From: JALYOC01 sp036675345
GTDB lineage: Bacteria > Myxococcota > Myxococcia > Myxococcales > Myxococcaceae
NCBI GenBank assembly: GCA_036675345.1
Contig: JAKFFE010000017.1
Span: 62,001 to 126,000 of the forward strand
Direction of reading: 5' to 3'
DNA: 64,000 bases
Notes under the pieces: model-generated
The model's input: only the letters and a program-made list of their open reading frames with translations
The model's database searches: none
What the model was told of the DNA's origin: nothing
In this document: positions 16,804 through 25,678 of the stretch, piece after piece
How positions within the stretch are numbered: position 1 is the stretch's first letter
Layout: each line of letters starts with the position of its first letter
Position numbers and translations under genes: made by a program

Positions 16804-19263
16804 ATGTCCGATGAGAAGAAGAAGCAAGGCCAGTCGGCTACCGCGATGGCCTCACCGATGACCCCGCCAGGGACCATCAACAAAGAGGACATCCCGCAGG
16901 TCCTTCCGATCCTGCCGTTGAGAAACTCGGTCTTCTTCCCTGGCGGCGTGTTGCCGCTGGCGGTGGGACGGCAGAAGACCATCGCCCTGATCAAGGACGC
17001 GGTGCGCGACGATCAGGTGATCGGCGTGGTCACCCAGCGTCGGGCCGAAGAGGAGGATCCGGGCGCCCAGGATCTGTACTCGATGGGGACCGTCGCCCGG
17101 ATCGTGAAGCTGCTGAAGATGGGCGAGGACAACTACTCCCTGGTGGTCCAGGGCCTGGCCCGCTTCCGGGTGGTGGAGCTGGTGCAGGAGGCCCCGTACC
17201 TCAAGGCGCGGGTGGACGCGGTGGAGGACCGCACCTCGGCGGAGAACGTCGAAGTGGAGGCCCTGGGGATCAACCTCAAGAAGCTGGCGCGCGAGGTGAT
17301 CGAGCTGATGCCCGAGCTGCCCGCCGCCGCCACCGAGTTGGTGGAGTCGATCACCCACCCCGGTCACCTGGCGGATCTGATCGCCGCCAACGTGGACGTG
17401 CCGATCGAGGAGAAGCAGGCCGTCCTGGAGACGGTGGATCTGAAGGCGCGGATGAAGCTCGTGTTGGAGCTGCTCAACCGCAAGCGGGAGATCCTCAAGC
17501 TCTCCAACAAGATCGACTCCGCCGTGAAGGGCGAGATGTCGAAGACCCAGCGTGAGTACTACCTGCGCCAGCAGCTGAAGGCGATCAAGGAAGAGCTGGG
17601 GGAGATGGGCGAGGAGGAGGAGGAGCTGGACGAGCTGCAGGAGCGGATCAAGAAGGCCGGCCTGCCTCCGGACGTGGAGAAGGTGGCCCAGAAGGAGCTC
17701 AACCGGCTCAAGACCATCCCCGCCGCGTCCTCCGAGTACACGGTGGCCCGCACCTACCTGGACTGGATCGCGGACTTGCCGTGGTCCAAGCAGACCGAAG
17801 ACAACCTGGACATCGAGAACGCGCGGTCGATCCTGGATGCCGATCACTACGGCATCAAGAAGGTGAAGAAGCGGATCCTCGAGTACCTGGCGGTGCGCAA
17901 GCTGAAGAACGACATGCGCGGCCCCATCCTCTGCCTGGTCGGTCCTCCGGGCGTGGGCAAGACCTCGCTGGGTCAGTCGGTGGCCAAGGCCACCGGCCGC
18001 AAGTTCGTGCGCCTCTCCCTGGGCGGCGTGCGCGACGAGGCGGAGATCCGCGGGCACCGCCGCACCTACGTGGGCGCCCTGCCCGGCCGCTTCATCCAGT
18101 CGATGAAGAAGGCCGGCACCCGCAACCCGGTGATGATGCTGGACGAAATCGACAAGCTGGGCGCCGACTTCCGGGGCGATCCCTCGGCGGCGCTGTTGGA
18201 GGTCCTGGATCCGGAGCAGAACAACACCTTCTCCGACCACTACCTGGACGTGGCCTTCGATCTCTCCAAGGTGATGTTCATCGCCACCGCCAACCAGCTG
18301 GATCCCATCCCCGGCCCGCTGCGGGACCGGATGGAGATCATCGAGCTGTCCGGCTACACCTTCGAGGAGAAGCTGCAGATCGCCAAGATCCACCTGATCG
18401 GCAAGCAGCTGCGTGAGCACGGCCTCTCGCCGGATCACATCTCCATCGACGACGACGCGCTGATGACGCTGATCACCACCTACACCCGCGAGGCGGGCGT
18501 TCGTAGCCTCGAGCGCCGGATCGCCGACGTCTGCCGCTCGATCGCGGTGGAGGTCGCCGGGGGCAAGCTGGAGAAGCAGACGATCAACGGAGAGCGGGTC
18601 AAGGAGATCCTGGGCCCGGATCAGTACTACTCCGAGGTCGCCGAGCGCACCGAGGTTCCCGGCGTGGCCACCGGCCTGGCCTGGACCGCGGCGGGCGGAG
18701 ACCTGCTGTTCATCGAAGCCACCAAGATGGCCGGCAAGGGCGGAATGGTCCTCACCGGTCAGCTGGGCGACGTGATGAAGGAGTCGGCGCAGGCCGCCCT
18801 CAGCTATCTGCGCAACCGCGCCGAGAACCTGGGGATCCCGGCGAACTTCCTGGAGAAGACCGACCTGCACCTGCACTTCCCCGCCGGGTCCATCCCCAAG
18901 GACGGCCCCTCGGCGGGCGTGACCATCCTCACCGCGCTCACCTCGCTGATGACCGGGATCCGCGTCCGGCACGACACCGCGATGACCGGCGAGGCCACCT
19001 TGCGTGGGCTGGTGCTGCCGGTGGGCGGGATCAAGGAGAAGGTCCTGGCCGCGCACCGCGCGGGCATCAAGCGGATCATCCTCCCCGAGCGCTGCCGCAA
19101 GGACCTGCAGGACGTCCCCGACCAGGCCAAGAAGGAGCTGGAGTTCATCTTCGTCACCAAGATGGACGAGGTGCTCAAGAACGCGCTGGAGAAGGATCCG
19201 TTCATCAGCAAGCCGGCGGATCTGCCCGCCTCGGCGGCCGACGCGCCGGAAGTCCGGGCGTAG
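16804..19263 (+). CDS. lon: ATP-dependent Lon protease (class A)
   Basis: Lon is a homo-hexameric cytoplasmic AAA+ protease degrading misfolded and regulatory proteins. The 819-residue protein has the full LonA layout: N-terminal substrate-recognition domain (LPILPLRNSVFFPGG) to about 240, coiled coil, AAA+ module with Walker A GPPGVGKT at 380-387 and Walker B VMMLDEID near 443-450, and the proteolytic domain with the Ser-Lys dyad Ser703 (PKDGPSAG) and Lys746 (GGIKEKV), the spacing seen in E. coli Lon. Myxococcus has two Lon paralogues, one needed for development; I cannot tell which this is. The upstream 200 bases hold no clear heat-shock promoter. A GC hairpin follows the stop. Confidence 0.98.
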   Translation: MSDEKKKQGQSATAMASPMTPPGTINKEDIPQVLPILPLRNSVFFPGGVLPLAVGRQKTIALIKDAVRDDQVIGVVTQRRAEEEDPGAQDLYSMGTVARIVKLLKMGEDNYSLVVQGLARFRVVELVQEAPYLKARVDAVEDRTSAENVEVEALGINLKKLAREVIELMPELPAAATELVESITHPGHLADLIAANVDVPIEEKQAVLETVDLKARMKLVLELLNRKREILKLSNKIDSAVKGEMSKTQREYYLRQQLKAIKEELGEMGEEEEELDELQERIKKAGLPPDVEKVAQKELNRLKTIPAASSEYTVARTYLDWIADLPWSKQTEDNLDIENARSILDADHYGIKKVKKRILEYLAVRKLKNDMRGPILCLVGPPGVGKTSLGQSVAKATGRKFVRLSLGGVRDEAEIRGHRRTYVGALPGRFIQSMKKAGTRNPVMMLDEIDKLGADFRGDPSAALLEVLDPEQNNTFSDHYLDVAFDLSKVMFIATANQLDPIPGPLRDRMEIIELSGYTFEEKLQIAKIHLIGKQLREHGLSPDHISIDDDALMTLITTYTREAGVRSLERRIADVCRSIAVEVAGGKLEKQTINGERVKEILGPDQYYSEVAERTEVPGVATGLAWTAAGGDLLFIEATKMAGKGGMVLTGQLGDVMKESAQAALSYLRNRAENLGIPANFLEKTDLHLHFPAGSIPKDGPSAGVTILTALTSLMTGIRVRHDTAMTGEATLRGLVLPVGGIKEKVLAAHRAGIKRIILPERCRKDLQDVPDQAKKELEFIFVTKMDEVLKNALEKDPFISKPADLPASAADAPEVRA

Positions 19264-19291
19264 CGGTCCTGTTGCACAGCTAGCCTCTCCG

Positions 19292-19328
19292 GGGCCCCGG
19301 TCTCCTTCTTCGGAAGGGGCCGGGGCCC
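19292..19328 (+). terminator. probable terminator hairpin after lon
   Basis: GGGCCCCGG (19292-19300) pairs with CCGGGGCCC (19320-19328) around a 19-base loop that includes a small inner stem (TCC/GGA). There is only a weak T-rich tail (GGTGTTT), so termination may be partial. Confidence 0.5.
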
Positions 19329-19491
19329 TGGTGTTTCCGGGCCCGCTGATCGCGAGGTCGACGCCCGGGTCGGGCAGGAGCGCGTCCCCCAGGAACGAAG
19401 GCGGCCGAGAGCGTTCTCTGGCTGCCGTCGCATTCCTCTCGCCTCCCCGCCGCGGATAGGAGAGATCCGCTGCAGTTCAAGGGAGGTTTCG

Positions 19492-20517
19492 ATGGCTACG
19501 AAGAAGAAGCAGGGCGTCGTCCGCAAGGTGTCTGCCAAGGTGAAGTCGAAGGCGAAGTCCGCGGTGAGGAAGGTCGCCGCCAAGGCGACGCGCAGCCTGG
19601 ATCGCGCGGCGATCCGCGCGGCGCAGGCGCCGGCGAAGAAGACCACCCAGGCCTCCGCGGCGAAGTCCTCGGCCTCGAAGGCGTCGGCGGCGAAGTCCTC
19701 CACCGCGAAGTCCTCGGCATCGAAGGCGTCGGCGGCGAAGCCCTCCACCGCGAAGTCCTCAGCGTCGAAGGCGGCCGCGCCGAAGGCCTCCGCGCCGAAG
19801 TCCTCCACCGCGAAGTCCCCGGCCTCGAAGGCGGCGGCGGTGAAGTCCTCCCTCCCCGCTCCGAAGGTCGCGTCTGAGCCCAAGGCTTCGATTGCGAAGC
19901 CTTCCTCGATGACCAAGGCCCCGGCGGTGACTGCCGCGATCCAGCGCGCCGCCGCGGTGAAGTCCGCTCCGGCGACTTCCAGCGCCCAGCAGGCCACCAA
20001 CTCCGCTCCGGCGCAGAAGTCGTTGTTCGCCTCCGAGCCCGCGCCGGCGCCCGCGGTGACCGTGGGGCAGACCGCCCCGGCGATCTCGCTGCCTGGCGAC
20101 GACGGAAAGACCCACTCCCTCTCCGAGCACCTCGGCAAGCCGGTGGTGATCTACTTCTACCCGAAGGACAACACCCCGGGCTGCACCCAGCAGGCGTGCG
20201 ACTTCCGCGACAACCTGGCTCGCGCCCAGGGCAAGGGCGCGGTGGTCTACGGGATCAGCCGCGACTCGCTGGCCAGCCACGAGAAGTTCCGCTCCAAGTT
20301 CCAGCTGAACTTCCCCCTGCTCTCGGATCAGAGCCTGGAGGCGCACCGCGCCTACGGGACCTGGGGCGCCAAGAGCCTCTACGGCCGCCAGTTCGACGGC
20401 ACCATCCGCTCCACCTTCCTGATCGATCGCCAAGGCAAGATCGCCCGGGTCTGGCCGAAGGTCAGCGTCACCGGTCATGTGGACGAGGTGGTGTCCGCGA
20501 TCGAAGCGCTGGCGTAG
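19492..20517 (+). CDS. Bcp/PrxQ-type peroxiredoxin with histone H1-like N-terminal tail
   Basis: The C-terminal 155 residues form a thioredoxin-dependent peroxiredoxin of the Bcp/PrxQ class: VIYFYPKDNTPGCTQQACDF carries the peroxidatic Cys231 and a resolving Cys236 five residues on. These enzymes reduce H2O2 and organic peroxides. The first 185 residues are unlike any peroxiredoxin: a basic start (MATKKKQGVVRKVSAKVKSK) then imperfect repeats of Ser, Ala and Lys (SSASKASAAKSSTAK), closely resembling the Lys/Ala-rich tails of bacterial H1-like proteins. This implies nucleoid or nucleic-acid association, which is inference. A normal Bcp is about 150-160 residues; here it is 341. GGGAGG precedes the ATG. 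It is 228 bases downstream of lon. Confidence 0.92.
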   Translation: MATKKKQGVVRKVSAKVKSKAKSAVRKVAAKATRSLDRAAIRAAQAPAKKTTQASAAKSSASKASAAKSSTAKSSASKASAAKPSTAKSSASKAAAPKASAPKSSTAKSPASKAAAVKSSLPAPKVASEPKASIAKPSSMTKAPAVTAAIQRAAAVKSAPATSSAQQATNSAPAQKSLFASEPAPAPAVTVGQTAPAISLPGDDGKTHSLSEHLGKPVVIYFYPKDNTPGCTQQACDFRDNLARAQGKGAVVYGISRDSLASHEKFRSKFQLNFPLLSDQSLEAHRAYGTWGAKSLYGRQFDGTIRSTFLIDRQGKIARVWPKVSVTGHVDEVVSAIEALA

Positions 20518-20658
20518 CTCATCCCAGGCAGAGGCTGGGCCGCAGCGACCCTCCGCTTGATCCTGGAGCGGTGGCTGCGGCCGGCCTGGACGGCGCAGGC
20601 GGACTCCGCAACCCCTCCGGCGGCTGACCCCGGGGGTCACCAGCGGCCGCCGCGCCCC

Positions 20659-21030
20659 CTACGCCCCGCCTACCCGGCAGGCGGCATGTCCCAGCACCCG
20701 GGCGCCTCCCTGCAGCGACGTCTCGGTGGGACGCCATCCCCGCTCCCACCGGTGCTCCAGCATCTCGTCTGCGGTCGGCCGATGGTCCCACACGGAGACC
20801 GCGTTCACCCCGCCCAGTCAGGTGGTGTCGAACACCAGGTACACCGGCTCGACCCAGGGGAGCACCACGTCATGGGTGAACTCGTCCTGGACCACCACCT
20901 CGGCGACGTCGCGGCGCAGCGAGAACGCCCACCGGACCACCTCCTCCAGCAGGTGGAAGGCGCCCACCGCCGAGCGGACCGATTCCAGCTGGGTCTCCAC
21001 CGTCTCGCTGGCCGCGATCACCTGGATCAT
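20659..21030 (-). CDS. hypothetical protein interrupted by an in-frame UGA (possible selenoprotein)
   Basis: From the ATG at 21030, 70 codons read MIQVIAASETVETQLESV to EPVYLVFDTT and meet TGA at 20818-20820. The same frame then stays open for 52 protein-like codons (LGGVNAVSVWDHRPTADEML to HAACRVGGA) ending in TAG at 20659-20661. The G/C-rich third positions continue unchanged through the TGA. Two readings fit: a nonsense mutation in a 123-residue protein, or UGA decoded as selenocysteine. In favour of the latter, the RNA just after the UGA can form a small hairpin whose apical loop CGGUCUC begins 16 bases downstream and has G at position two, within the reported bacterial SECIS rules; the stem is weak. 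No sel genes are in the window. The family is unknown. Confidence 0.6.
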
Positions 21031-21109
21031 CCCCGGGATGCTAGCCGCGCCTGGCGGAGCCGGGGCGGAAGCCACCGGCCCGCAAGCATCGGCTGCACCG
21101 GCCCGGGTT

Positions 21110-21628
21110 CTACAGCCCGGCCACCCAGCGCAGGACGTCCAGGGAGGAGACGATCCCCACCAGCTTTCCCTGGGAGTCGACCACCGGCATCCGGTGCATC
21201 CCTCCCCGGAACATCAGGCTGGAGGCCTCGACGATCGAGGCGTGCTCGGAGAGGGTGTGGGCGGCGGGGGTCATCACGTCCTCCGCGGTGCGGCCCTCCT
21301 CTTCGTGGCCGGCGAACGACATCCGGGGGCTGGGCCGGGCCTCGCCGCCCTCCTGGAGATCCCGGACCAGGTCGGTCTTGGAGATCAGCCCCACCGGGAC
21401 CCCCTCCTGGTCCACCACCGGAACCCCGCTGATCCCGCGGGAGAGCAGCAGCTCGATCACGGTGGCGAGCGAGGTGTCCGGATTCACCGACACCACCTGG
21501 CGGGTCATGATCTCCCCCACCCTGCCGGTGGCGGGCAGCTCCAACGCAGGAGAAGGAACCGCCGAGAGCTTCCGCCCCTGCCGTCTGGAGGCCGCCTTGC
21601 GTCCTGCCACGTTCTTGATCGCCCTCAT
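21110..21628 (-). CDS. CBS-domain pair protein
   Basis: The 172-residue protein consists of a short basic N-terminus (MRAIKNVAGRKAASRRQGRK) and two CBS motifs: VGEIMTRQVVSVNPDTSL ... GISGVPVVDQEGVPVGLISKTDL and AEDVMTPAAHTLSEHASI ... GGMHRMPVVDSQGKLVGIVSSLDV. CBS pairs (Bateman modules) bind adenine nucleotides and sense energy state; this stand-alone form has no effector domain. The ATG at 21628 is chosen over an upstream in-frame start because AAGGAG lies about nine bases before it. It sits in a group of stress-type genes (phosphoribosyltransferase, DksA-like protein, UspA), a combination often seen in dormancy or hypoxia regulons. Confidence 0.88.
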   Translation of the reverse strand: MRAIKNVAGRKAASRRQGRKLSAVPSPALELPATGRVGEIMTRQVVSVNPDTSLATVIELLLSRGISGVPVVDQEGVPVGLISKTDLVRDLQEGGEARPSPRMSFAGHEEEGRTAEDVMTPAAHTLSEHASIVEASSLMFRGGMHRMPVVDSQGKLVGIVSSLDVLRWVAGL

Positions 21629-21763
21629 GTCGCCCTGCTCCTTGATGACTGCGGGTACGGGAACAGGTGACTGGAAGATTTGTGCCAGGTCATCTACCCG
21701 GGAGCGGGCCCTGGACAGGTGCACCGCTTGCGGGGCTGGCGGAGGCCCCGCAGACGCTGCGCC

Positions 21764-22432
21764 TCAGGCGCGGACCTCGGGAGTGGGGGCCGGTCCGCCC
21801 GCCCCCAGCAGCGAGACCACCTCCGAATCCCTCAGCAACCGGAAGTCGCCGTAGGCGCGGCTGATCGTCCCCAGCAGCGGGCGATCCTCCAGGCACACCA
21901 GCTCCGCCACCAGCGGCCGCAGCGCCGTGGCCACCGCGCTGGCGATCACCGGTGCGGCCAGCACCACCTTCCCCGCCCCGGCCCGCTTGAGCGCCTCCAG
22001 CGCGGCGCGGATGGTGCCCCCGGTGGCGATCCCGTCATCCACCAGCACCACCGTCCGCCCGGTCACCGGAAGCCGGCTGCGGCCGTCGCGGTACAGCTGG
22101 GCCCGGCGGAACACCTCCTCCTTGGCCTCCCGCATCTGGCGACCCAGCTCGTTCTGGCTCACGTCCACCAGATCCAGGGTGCGGTGATCCAGGTACACCG
22201 TGTCGTCCTCGGCCACCGCGCCGTAGCCCTGCTCCGGGTTGGCGGGGAGCACCAGCTTGCGCACCACCAGCACATCCAGCGGGGCGCCCAGCGCGTCGGC
22301 GACCTCCCGCGCCACCGGGACCCCTCCCCGGGGCAGCGCCAGCACCAGCGGTCGCTCCTCGCGATAGCGCAGCAGCGCCTCTCCCAGCTTTCGTCCGGCC
22401 TCTCTGCGATCCCGAAATCCATTGTTCGACAT
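21764..22432 (-). CDS. phosphoribosyltransferase family protein
   Basis: The 222-residue protein has the type I phosphoribosyltransferase fold with the PRPP-binding loop TVVLVDDGIATGGT and the N-terminal RPLVLALPRGGVPVAREVA segment typical of the stand-alone family often found beside UspA and CBS genes. The natural substrate is not established for this family, so I do not assign a base. The ATG at 22432 has a very strong ribosome-binding site (AAAGGAGG, eight bases away); the frame is open a further 15 codons upstream but that part is not conserved-looking. It lies between the CBS protein and the DksA-like gene on the same strand. Confidence 0.88.
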   Translation of the reverse strand: MSNNGFRDRREAGRKLGEALLRYREERPLVLALPRGGVPVAREVADALGAPLDVLVVRKLVLPANPEQGYGAVAEDDTVYLDHRTLDLVDVSQNELGRQMREAKEEVFRRAQLYRDGRSRLPVTGRTVVLVDDGIATGGTIRAALEALKRAGAGKVVLAAPVIASAVATALRPLVAELVCLEDRPLLGTISRAYGDFRLLRDSEVVSLLGAGGPAPTPEVRA

Positions 22433-22586
22433 GCCTGTTGCCTCCTTTCTCGCCCCAGGGGCGCCGGACCCATCCATTGAGCCCGTTCTCCTAGCGTAAT
22501 CACCGCGGGTGACGCGCTGCCGGGCGTCCGCCCAGGTTGCTCTGCCGGGCCATTCCCCGGGACGAGGCCTTCATCCGCGGGCCGAC

Positions 22587-22928
22587 CTACTGGGCGGCCA
22601 GGAGGGGTGCTCCCGAGGCGCACGCCAGGCAGCACTGGGCCTCGGGGACCGCCAGCAGCCGCAGCCTGCCGATCGAACCTCCGCACTCCGCGCAGTGACC
22701 GTAGGTGCCGGCGGCCATGTGCTCGAGGGCGACCTCGATCTCCAACAACTCCTGCTGCTCCCGATAGTTGAGGAACCCGGAGACCCGCGCCTCCTCCAGC
22801 GCCTCCGAGGCGCGTGGCGCCAGACGGTACCCGGTCACCCGCGGGCGGAACTGGCCCTCCAGCTTGTCCTCCAGGAACTGCTTGCGCCGCAGCAGCCGAC
22901 GGCGTGCCTCGGTCATCAGGGTGCGCAT
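22587..22928 (-). CDS. TraR/DksA-type zinc-finger protein
   Basis: The 113-residue product has a helical, basic N-terminal half (MTEARRRLLRRKQFLEDKLE) and a C-terminal four-cysteine zinc finger, CAECGGSIGRLRLLAVPEA then QCCLAC, i.e. C-x2-C-x17-C-x2-C as in DksA/TraR proteins. These bind the RNA polymerase secondary channel and mediate stringent-type control, although this one lacks the Asp-x-x-Asp-Ala tip of true DksA as far as I can see. GGAGGG just upstream supports the ATG at 22928. It is divergent from the acetyl-CoA hydrolase/GNAT gene, with a 260-base intergenic region in which I see no further gene. Confidence 0.85.
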   Translation of the reverse strand: MRTLMTEARRRLLRRKQFLEDKLEGQFRPRVTGYRLAPRASEALEEARVSGFLNYREQQELLEIEVALEHMAAGTYGHCAECGGSIGRLRLLAVPEAQCCLACASGAPLLAAQ

Positions 22929-23188
22929 ACGGGCCCTCCAGCGGCCGCTCGACTGGCAGCCACACAGGGAGACCTCCGTTGGCCCCCGCTGCTCCCCGGG
23001 GACACTGCAACCCGCTTGCCGCCGACGGGAACTGACCCCATGGGATGACCGGCGCGGGCCCCTCGGCAACCGGACGGGCGTTCCCGCCGCAGCGGCTGCG
23101 CCCCGCGGGGGTAGTCCGCAGCTTCTTCGCTGCGGCCGGGGCAGACGGGGCGGGGACGGCTGGTGCGAAGCGTGCACAAGCTGCGGGC

Positions 23189-25057
23189 ATGGAGAACAAC
23201 AACGCGCAGAAGTGGTTCGAGCAGCGCCTGACCACCCCCGCCCTGGCGATGAAGGCCATCCCGGCCGGGTGCCGGATCCTGATCGGCTCGGGCGCGGCCG
23301 AGCCGGTGAGCCTGGTCAACGCGATGGTCGACCACGGGGACCACTTCGCCGACAACGAGGTGGTCCACATCCTGACCCTGGGGCCCGCCCCCTACGTGCG
23401 CCCGGAGTTCCAGGGGAAGTTCCGCCACACCGCCTTCTTCATCGGCCCCAACGTGCGCGAGGCGGTCAAGGAGGGCCGGGCGGACTTCATGCCGGTGTTC
23501 CTCTCCGAGATCCCGGAGCTGATCCGCACCCGCCGGGTCCGGGTGGACGTGGCGCTGATCCAGGTCAGCCCTCCGGACGCGCGCGGCTACGTCAGCCTGG
23601 GGGTCTCGGTGGACGTGGTCCGCTCGGCGGTGGAGGCGGCGGCGATGATCATCGCCGAGGTCAACCCGCATGTGCCGCGCACCCACGGGGACTCCTTCAT
23701 CGACGTGCGCCGGATCCACCACTTCGTCCGCTCCGAGGCCCCGCTGCTGGAGCGCCGGCCCGAACCGCTGGATGAGGTCACCCGGCAGATCGGCCACCAC
23801 ATCGCGCAGCTGGTCCCCAACGGCGCCACCCTCCAGCTGGGGATCGGCAAGATCCCGGACGCGGTGCTGGCCGCGCTGGGCCACCACCAGGACCTGGGGA
23901 TCCACACCGAGATGATGTCCGACGGGGTGATGGACCTGACCGAGCGCGGGGTGATCACCGGGCGCAAGAAGACCCTGCTGCCCCAGAAGCTGGTCACCTC
24001 CTTCATCATGGGGACCCAGAAGCTCTACGCGTGGTGCAACGATCACCCGGCGATCGAGATGCGCCCCAGCGAGTTCACCAACGATCCGTTCACCATCGCC
24101 CGCAACGACCAGATGATCGCGGTGAACTCGGCGCTGGCGGTGGACCTGACCGGACAGGTCTCGGCGGACACGGTCAACGGCTGCTTCTTCTCCGGCATCG
24201 GCGGACAGGTGGACTTCATCCGGGGCGCGGCCCGCAGCAAGGGCGGCAAGCCGATCATCGCCCTGCCCTCCACCGCCAAGCAGGGCACCCTGAGCCGGAT
24301 CCAGGCCTGCCTGGAGTCCGGCGCCGGGGTGGTCACCTCCCGCGGCGACGTGCGCTACGTGGTCACCGAGTACGGGGTAGCCGAGCTGTGGGGCAAGAGC
24401 ATCCGCGAGCGCGCCCTGTCCCTGATCTCCATCGCCCATCCGGACTTCCGCGGCGAGCTGATGGCCGCGGCCAAGGGACGCACCTACGTCTACGTGGATC
24501 AGAAGGTCCCCGCCGCCAACTACCCCTGGTCGCAAGAGACCCGCGAGAAGCTGGAGACCGGCGAGCCGCTGCTGCTGCGCCCGGCCCGGCTCACCGACGA
24601 ACGCGCGCTGCAGGACCTGCTGTACCGGCTGTCCGATGAGAGCGTCTACAAGCGCTTCCTGGCCCACAAGAAGGCCCACCCGCGCGAGGAGGTCCTGGAG
24701 CTGGTCAACCTGGACTACGACCAGAACATGGCGATCGTCGCGGTCGACGCGGCAGGAGAGCTGGTGGGCAGCGCCCGCTACGATCTCAACCCCGCCACCC
24801 GGCTGGCGGACATCGCCTTCGTGGTCCGCGACGACTGGCAGAACAAGGGGGTGGGCACCTTGCTGATGCGGCGGATGAAGGAGATCGCCCAGAGCCGCGG
24901 GCTGGCCGGCTTCGAGCTGGACGTGCTGTCCTCCAACAAGGGGATGCTGGGGATCGTCCAGAAGAGCGGGATGGCGGTCACCTCCCGGCTGGACGCCAAC
25001 ATCTACCACCTGATCACCCGCTTCGGCGGCAGCGGCCCCTCGGCCGCGGAGGCCTGA
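23189..25057 (+). CDS. acetyl-CoA hydrolase/transferase fused to GNAT acetyltransferase
   Basis: The 622-residue protein begins with an acetyl-CoA hydrolase/CoA-transferase module (about 5-440; ILIGSGAAEPVSLVNAMV, GATLQLGIGKIPDAVLAALG, NGCFFSGIGGQVDFIRGAA), of the type that interconverts acetyl-CoA and other CoA esters. From about residue 460 a GNAT domain follows (LLLRPARLTDERALQDLLYR ... DDWQNKGVGTLLMRRM, the latter the acetyl-CoA-binding loop). This fusion is a known architecture and may use the acetyl-CoA pool for acylating proteins or small molecules. The ATG at 23189 is chosen because it precedes the first conserved helix; no strong ribosome-binding site is seen. Its neighbours (UspA, DksA-like) suggest a stress or starvation role. 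Confidence 0.92.
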   Translation: MENNNAQKWFEQRLTTPALAMKAIPAGCRILIGSGAAEPVSLVNAMVDHGDHFADNEVVHILTLGPAPYVRPEFQGKFRHTAFFIGPNVREAVKEGRADFMPVFLSEIPELIRTRRVRVDVALIQVSPPDARGYVSLGVSVDVVRSAVEAAAMIIAEVNPHVPRTHGDSFIDVRRIHHFVRSEAPLLERRPEPLDEVTRQIGHHIAQLVPNGATLQLGIGKIPDAVLAALGHHQDLGIHTEMMSDGVMDLTERGVITGRKKTLLPQKLVTSFIMGTQKLYAWCNDHPAIEMRPSEFTNDPFTIARNDQMIAVNSALAVDLTGQVSADTVNGCFFSGIGGQVDFIRGAARSKGGKPIIALPSTAKQGTLSRIQACLESGAGVVTSRGDVRYVVTEYGVAELWGKSIRERALSLISIAHPDFRGELMAAAKGRTYVYVDQKVPAANYPWSQETREKLETGEPLLLRPARLTDERALQDLLYRLSDESVYKRFLAHKKAHPREEVLELVNLDYDQNMAIVAVDAAGELVGSARYDLNPATRLADIAFVVRDDWQNKGVGTLLMRRMKEIAQSRGLAGFELDVLSSNKGMLGIVQKSGMAVTSRLDANIYHLITRFGGSGPSAAEA

Positions 25058-25066
25058 GGGGCGAGC

Positions 25067-25090
25067 GCCCCCGGGTTCAAGTCCGGGGGC
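25067..25090. terminator. bidirectional terminator between convergent genes
   Basis: A perfect eight-base GC stem (GCCCCCGG at 25067-25074, CCGGGGGC at 25083-25090) with loop GTTCAAGT lies between the convergent stops at 25057 and 25109. T-runs are short, so it may rely on stem strength. Confidence 0.55.
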
Positions 25091-25108
25091 TCTCCTCGGC
25101 AAAGACGC

Positions 25109-25567
25109 TCAGCGCTCCGGGATGCGGATGGTCATCACCGGGCACTCCGCGTGGGCCACCACCTTCTGGGCCACGCTGCCCAGCATCAGCCGGGAGAGCG
25201 CGCCCCGCCCGTGGGTGGACATCACGATCAGGTCCTCCCCCTGCTCCTTGGCGAAGCGCACGATGCTGGCGGCGGCGTCACCCACCTCCAGGTGGGCCTT
25301 CAAGGTCACCTGCGGGGGCAGGGTCTGCAGGTACTGCTCCAGCGCCTTGGCGGCCTCCGCGCGGCTGTACTGTTCCAGCGACACCGCGCTCCACCCGGGG
25401 ACGGTCAACATCAGATCCGGGGCGATGTAGCGCGGAGGCTCCCAGACGTGGAGCAGGTCGATCGAAGCGCCCAGGGCCTTGGCCAACGACACTGCCTGCT
25501 CCAGGGCCGCCCGGGAATTGTCGGAGAAGTCGGTGGGGACCAGGATCCGTCGGTACGGGGTCGTCAT
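25109..25567 (-). CDS. universal stress protein, UspA family
   Basis: The 152-residue single-domain protein shows the Usp fold: N-terminal strand RRILVPTDFSDNSRAALEQA, a central HVWEPP and the C-terminal ATP-binding signature MSTHGRGALSRLMLGSVAQK then ECPVMTIR. The glycine pattern places it in the nucleotide-binding subgroup. These dimeric cytoplasmic proteins are induced in stasis and low oxygen. GAGGAGG precedes the ATG at 25567. It closes the stress-type group together with the convergent acetyl-CoA hydrolase/GNAT gene. Confidence 0.95.
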   Translation of the reverse strand: MTTPYRRILVPTDFSDNSRAALEQAVSLAKALGASIDLLHVWEPPRYIAPDLMLTVPGWSAVSLEQYSRAEAAKALEQYLQTLPPQVTLKAHLEVGDAAASIVRFAKEQGEDLIVMSTHGRGALSRLMLGSVAQKVVAHAECPVMTIRIPER

Positions 25568-25678
25568 GGAACACCTCCTCGCGTCCTCTCAAGATGGGGC
25601 GCACCCCCAGGTTCCTGAAAGAAGCGTGCCGCCAGGTCAGCGCTGGCTTGCGTTCCACCCAGCGCAGCGGTTGCGGCT

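Noticed and set aside
16852..19056. A long open frame antisense to lon
   Set aside because: Translation is a Leu/Gln/His-rich shadow of a highly conserved gene with no domain of its own.
25067..25090. GGTTCAAGTCC resembles a tRNA T arm
   Set aside because: The flanks do not give an acceptor, D or anticodon arm. The perfect GC stem sits between convergent stops and fits a terminator.
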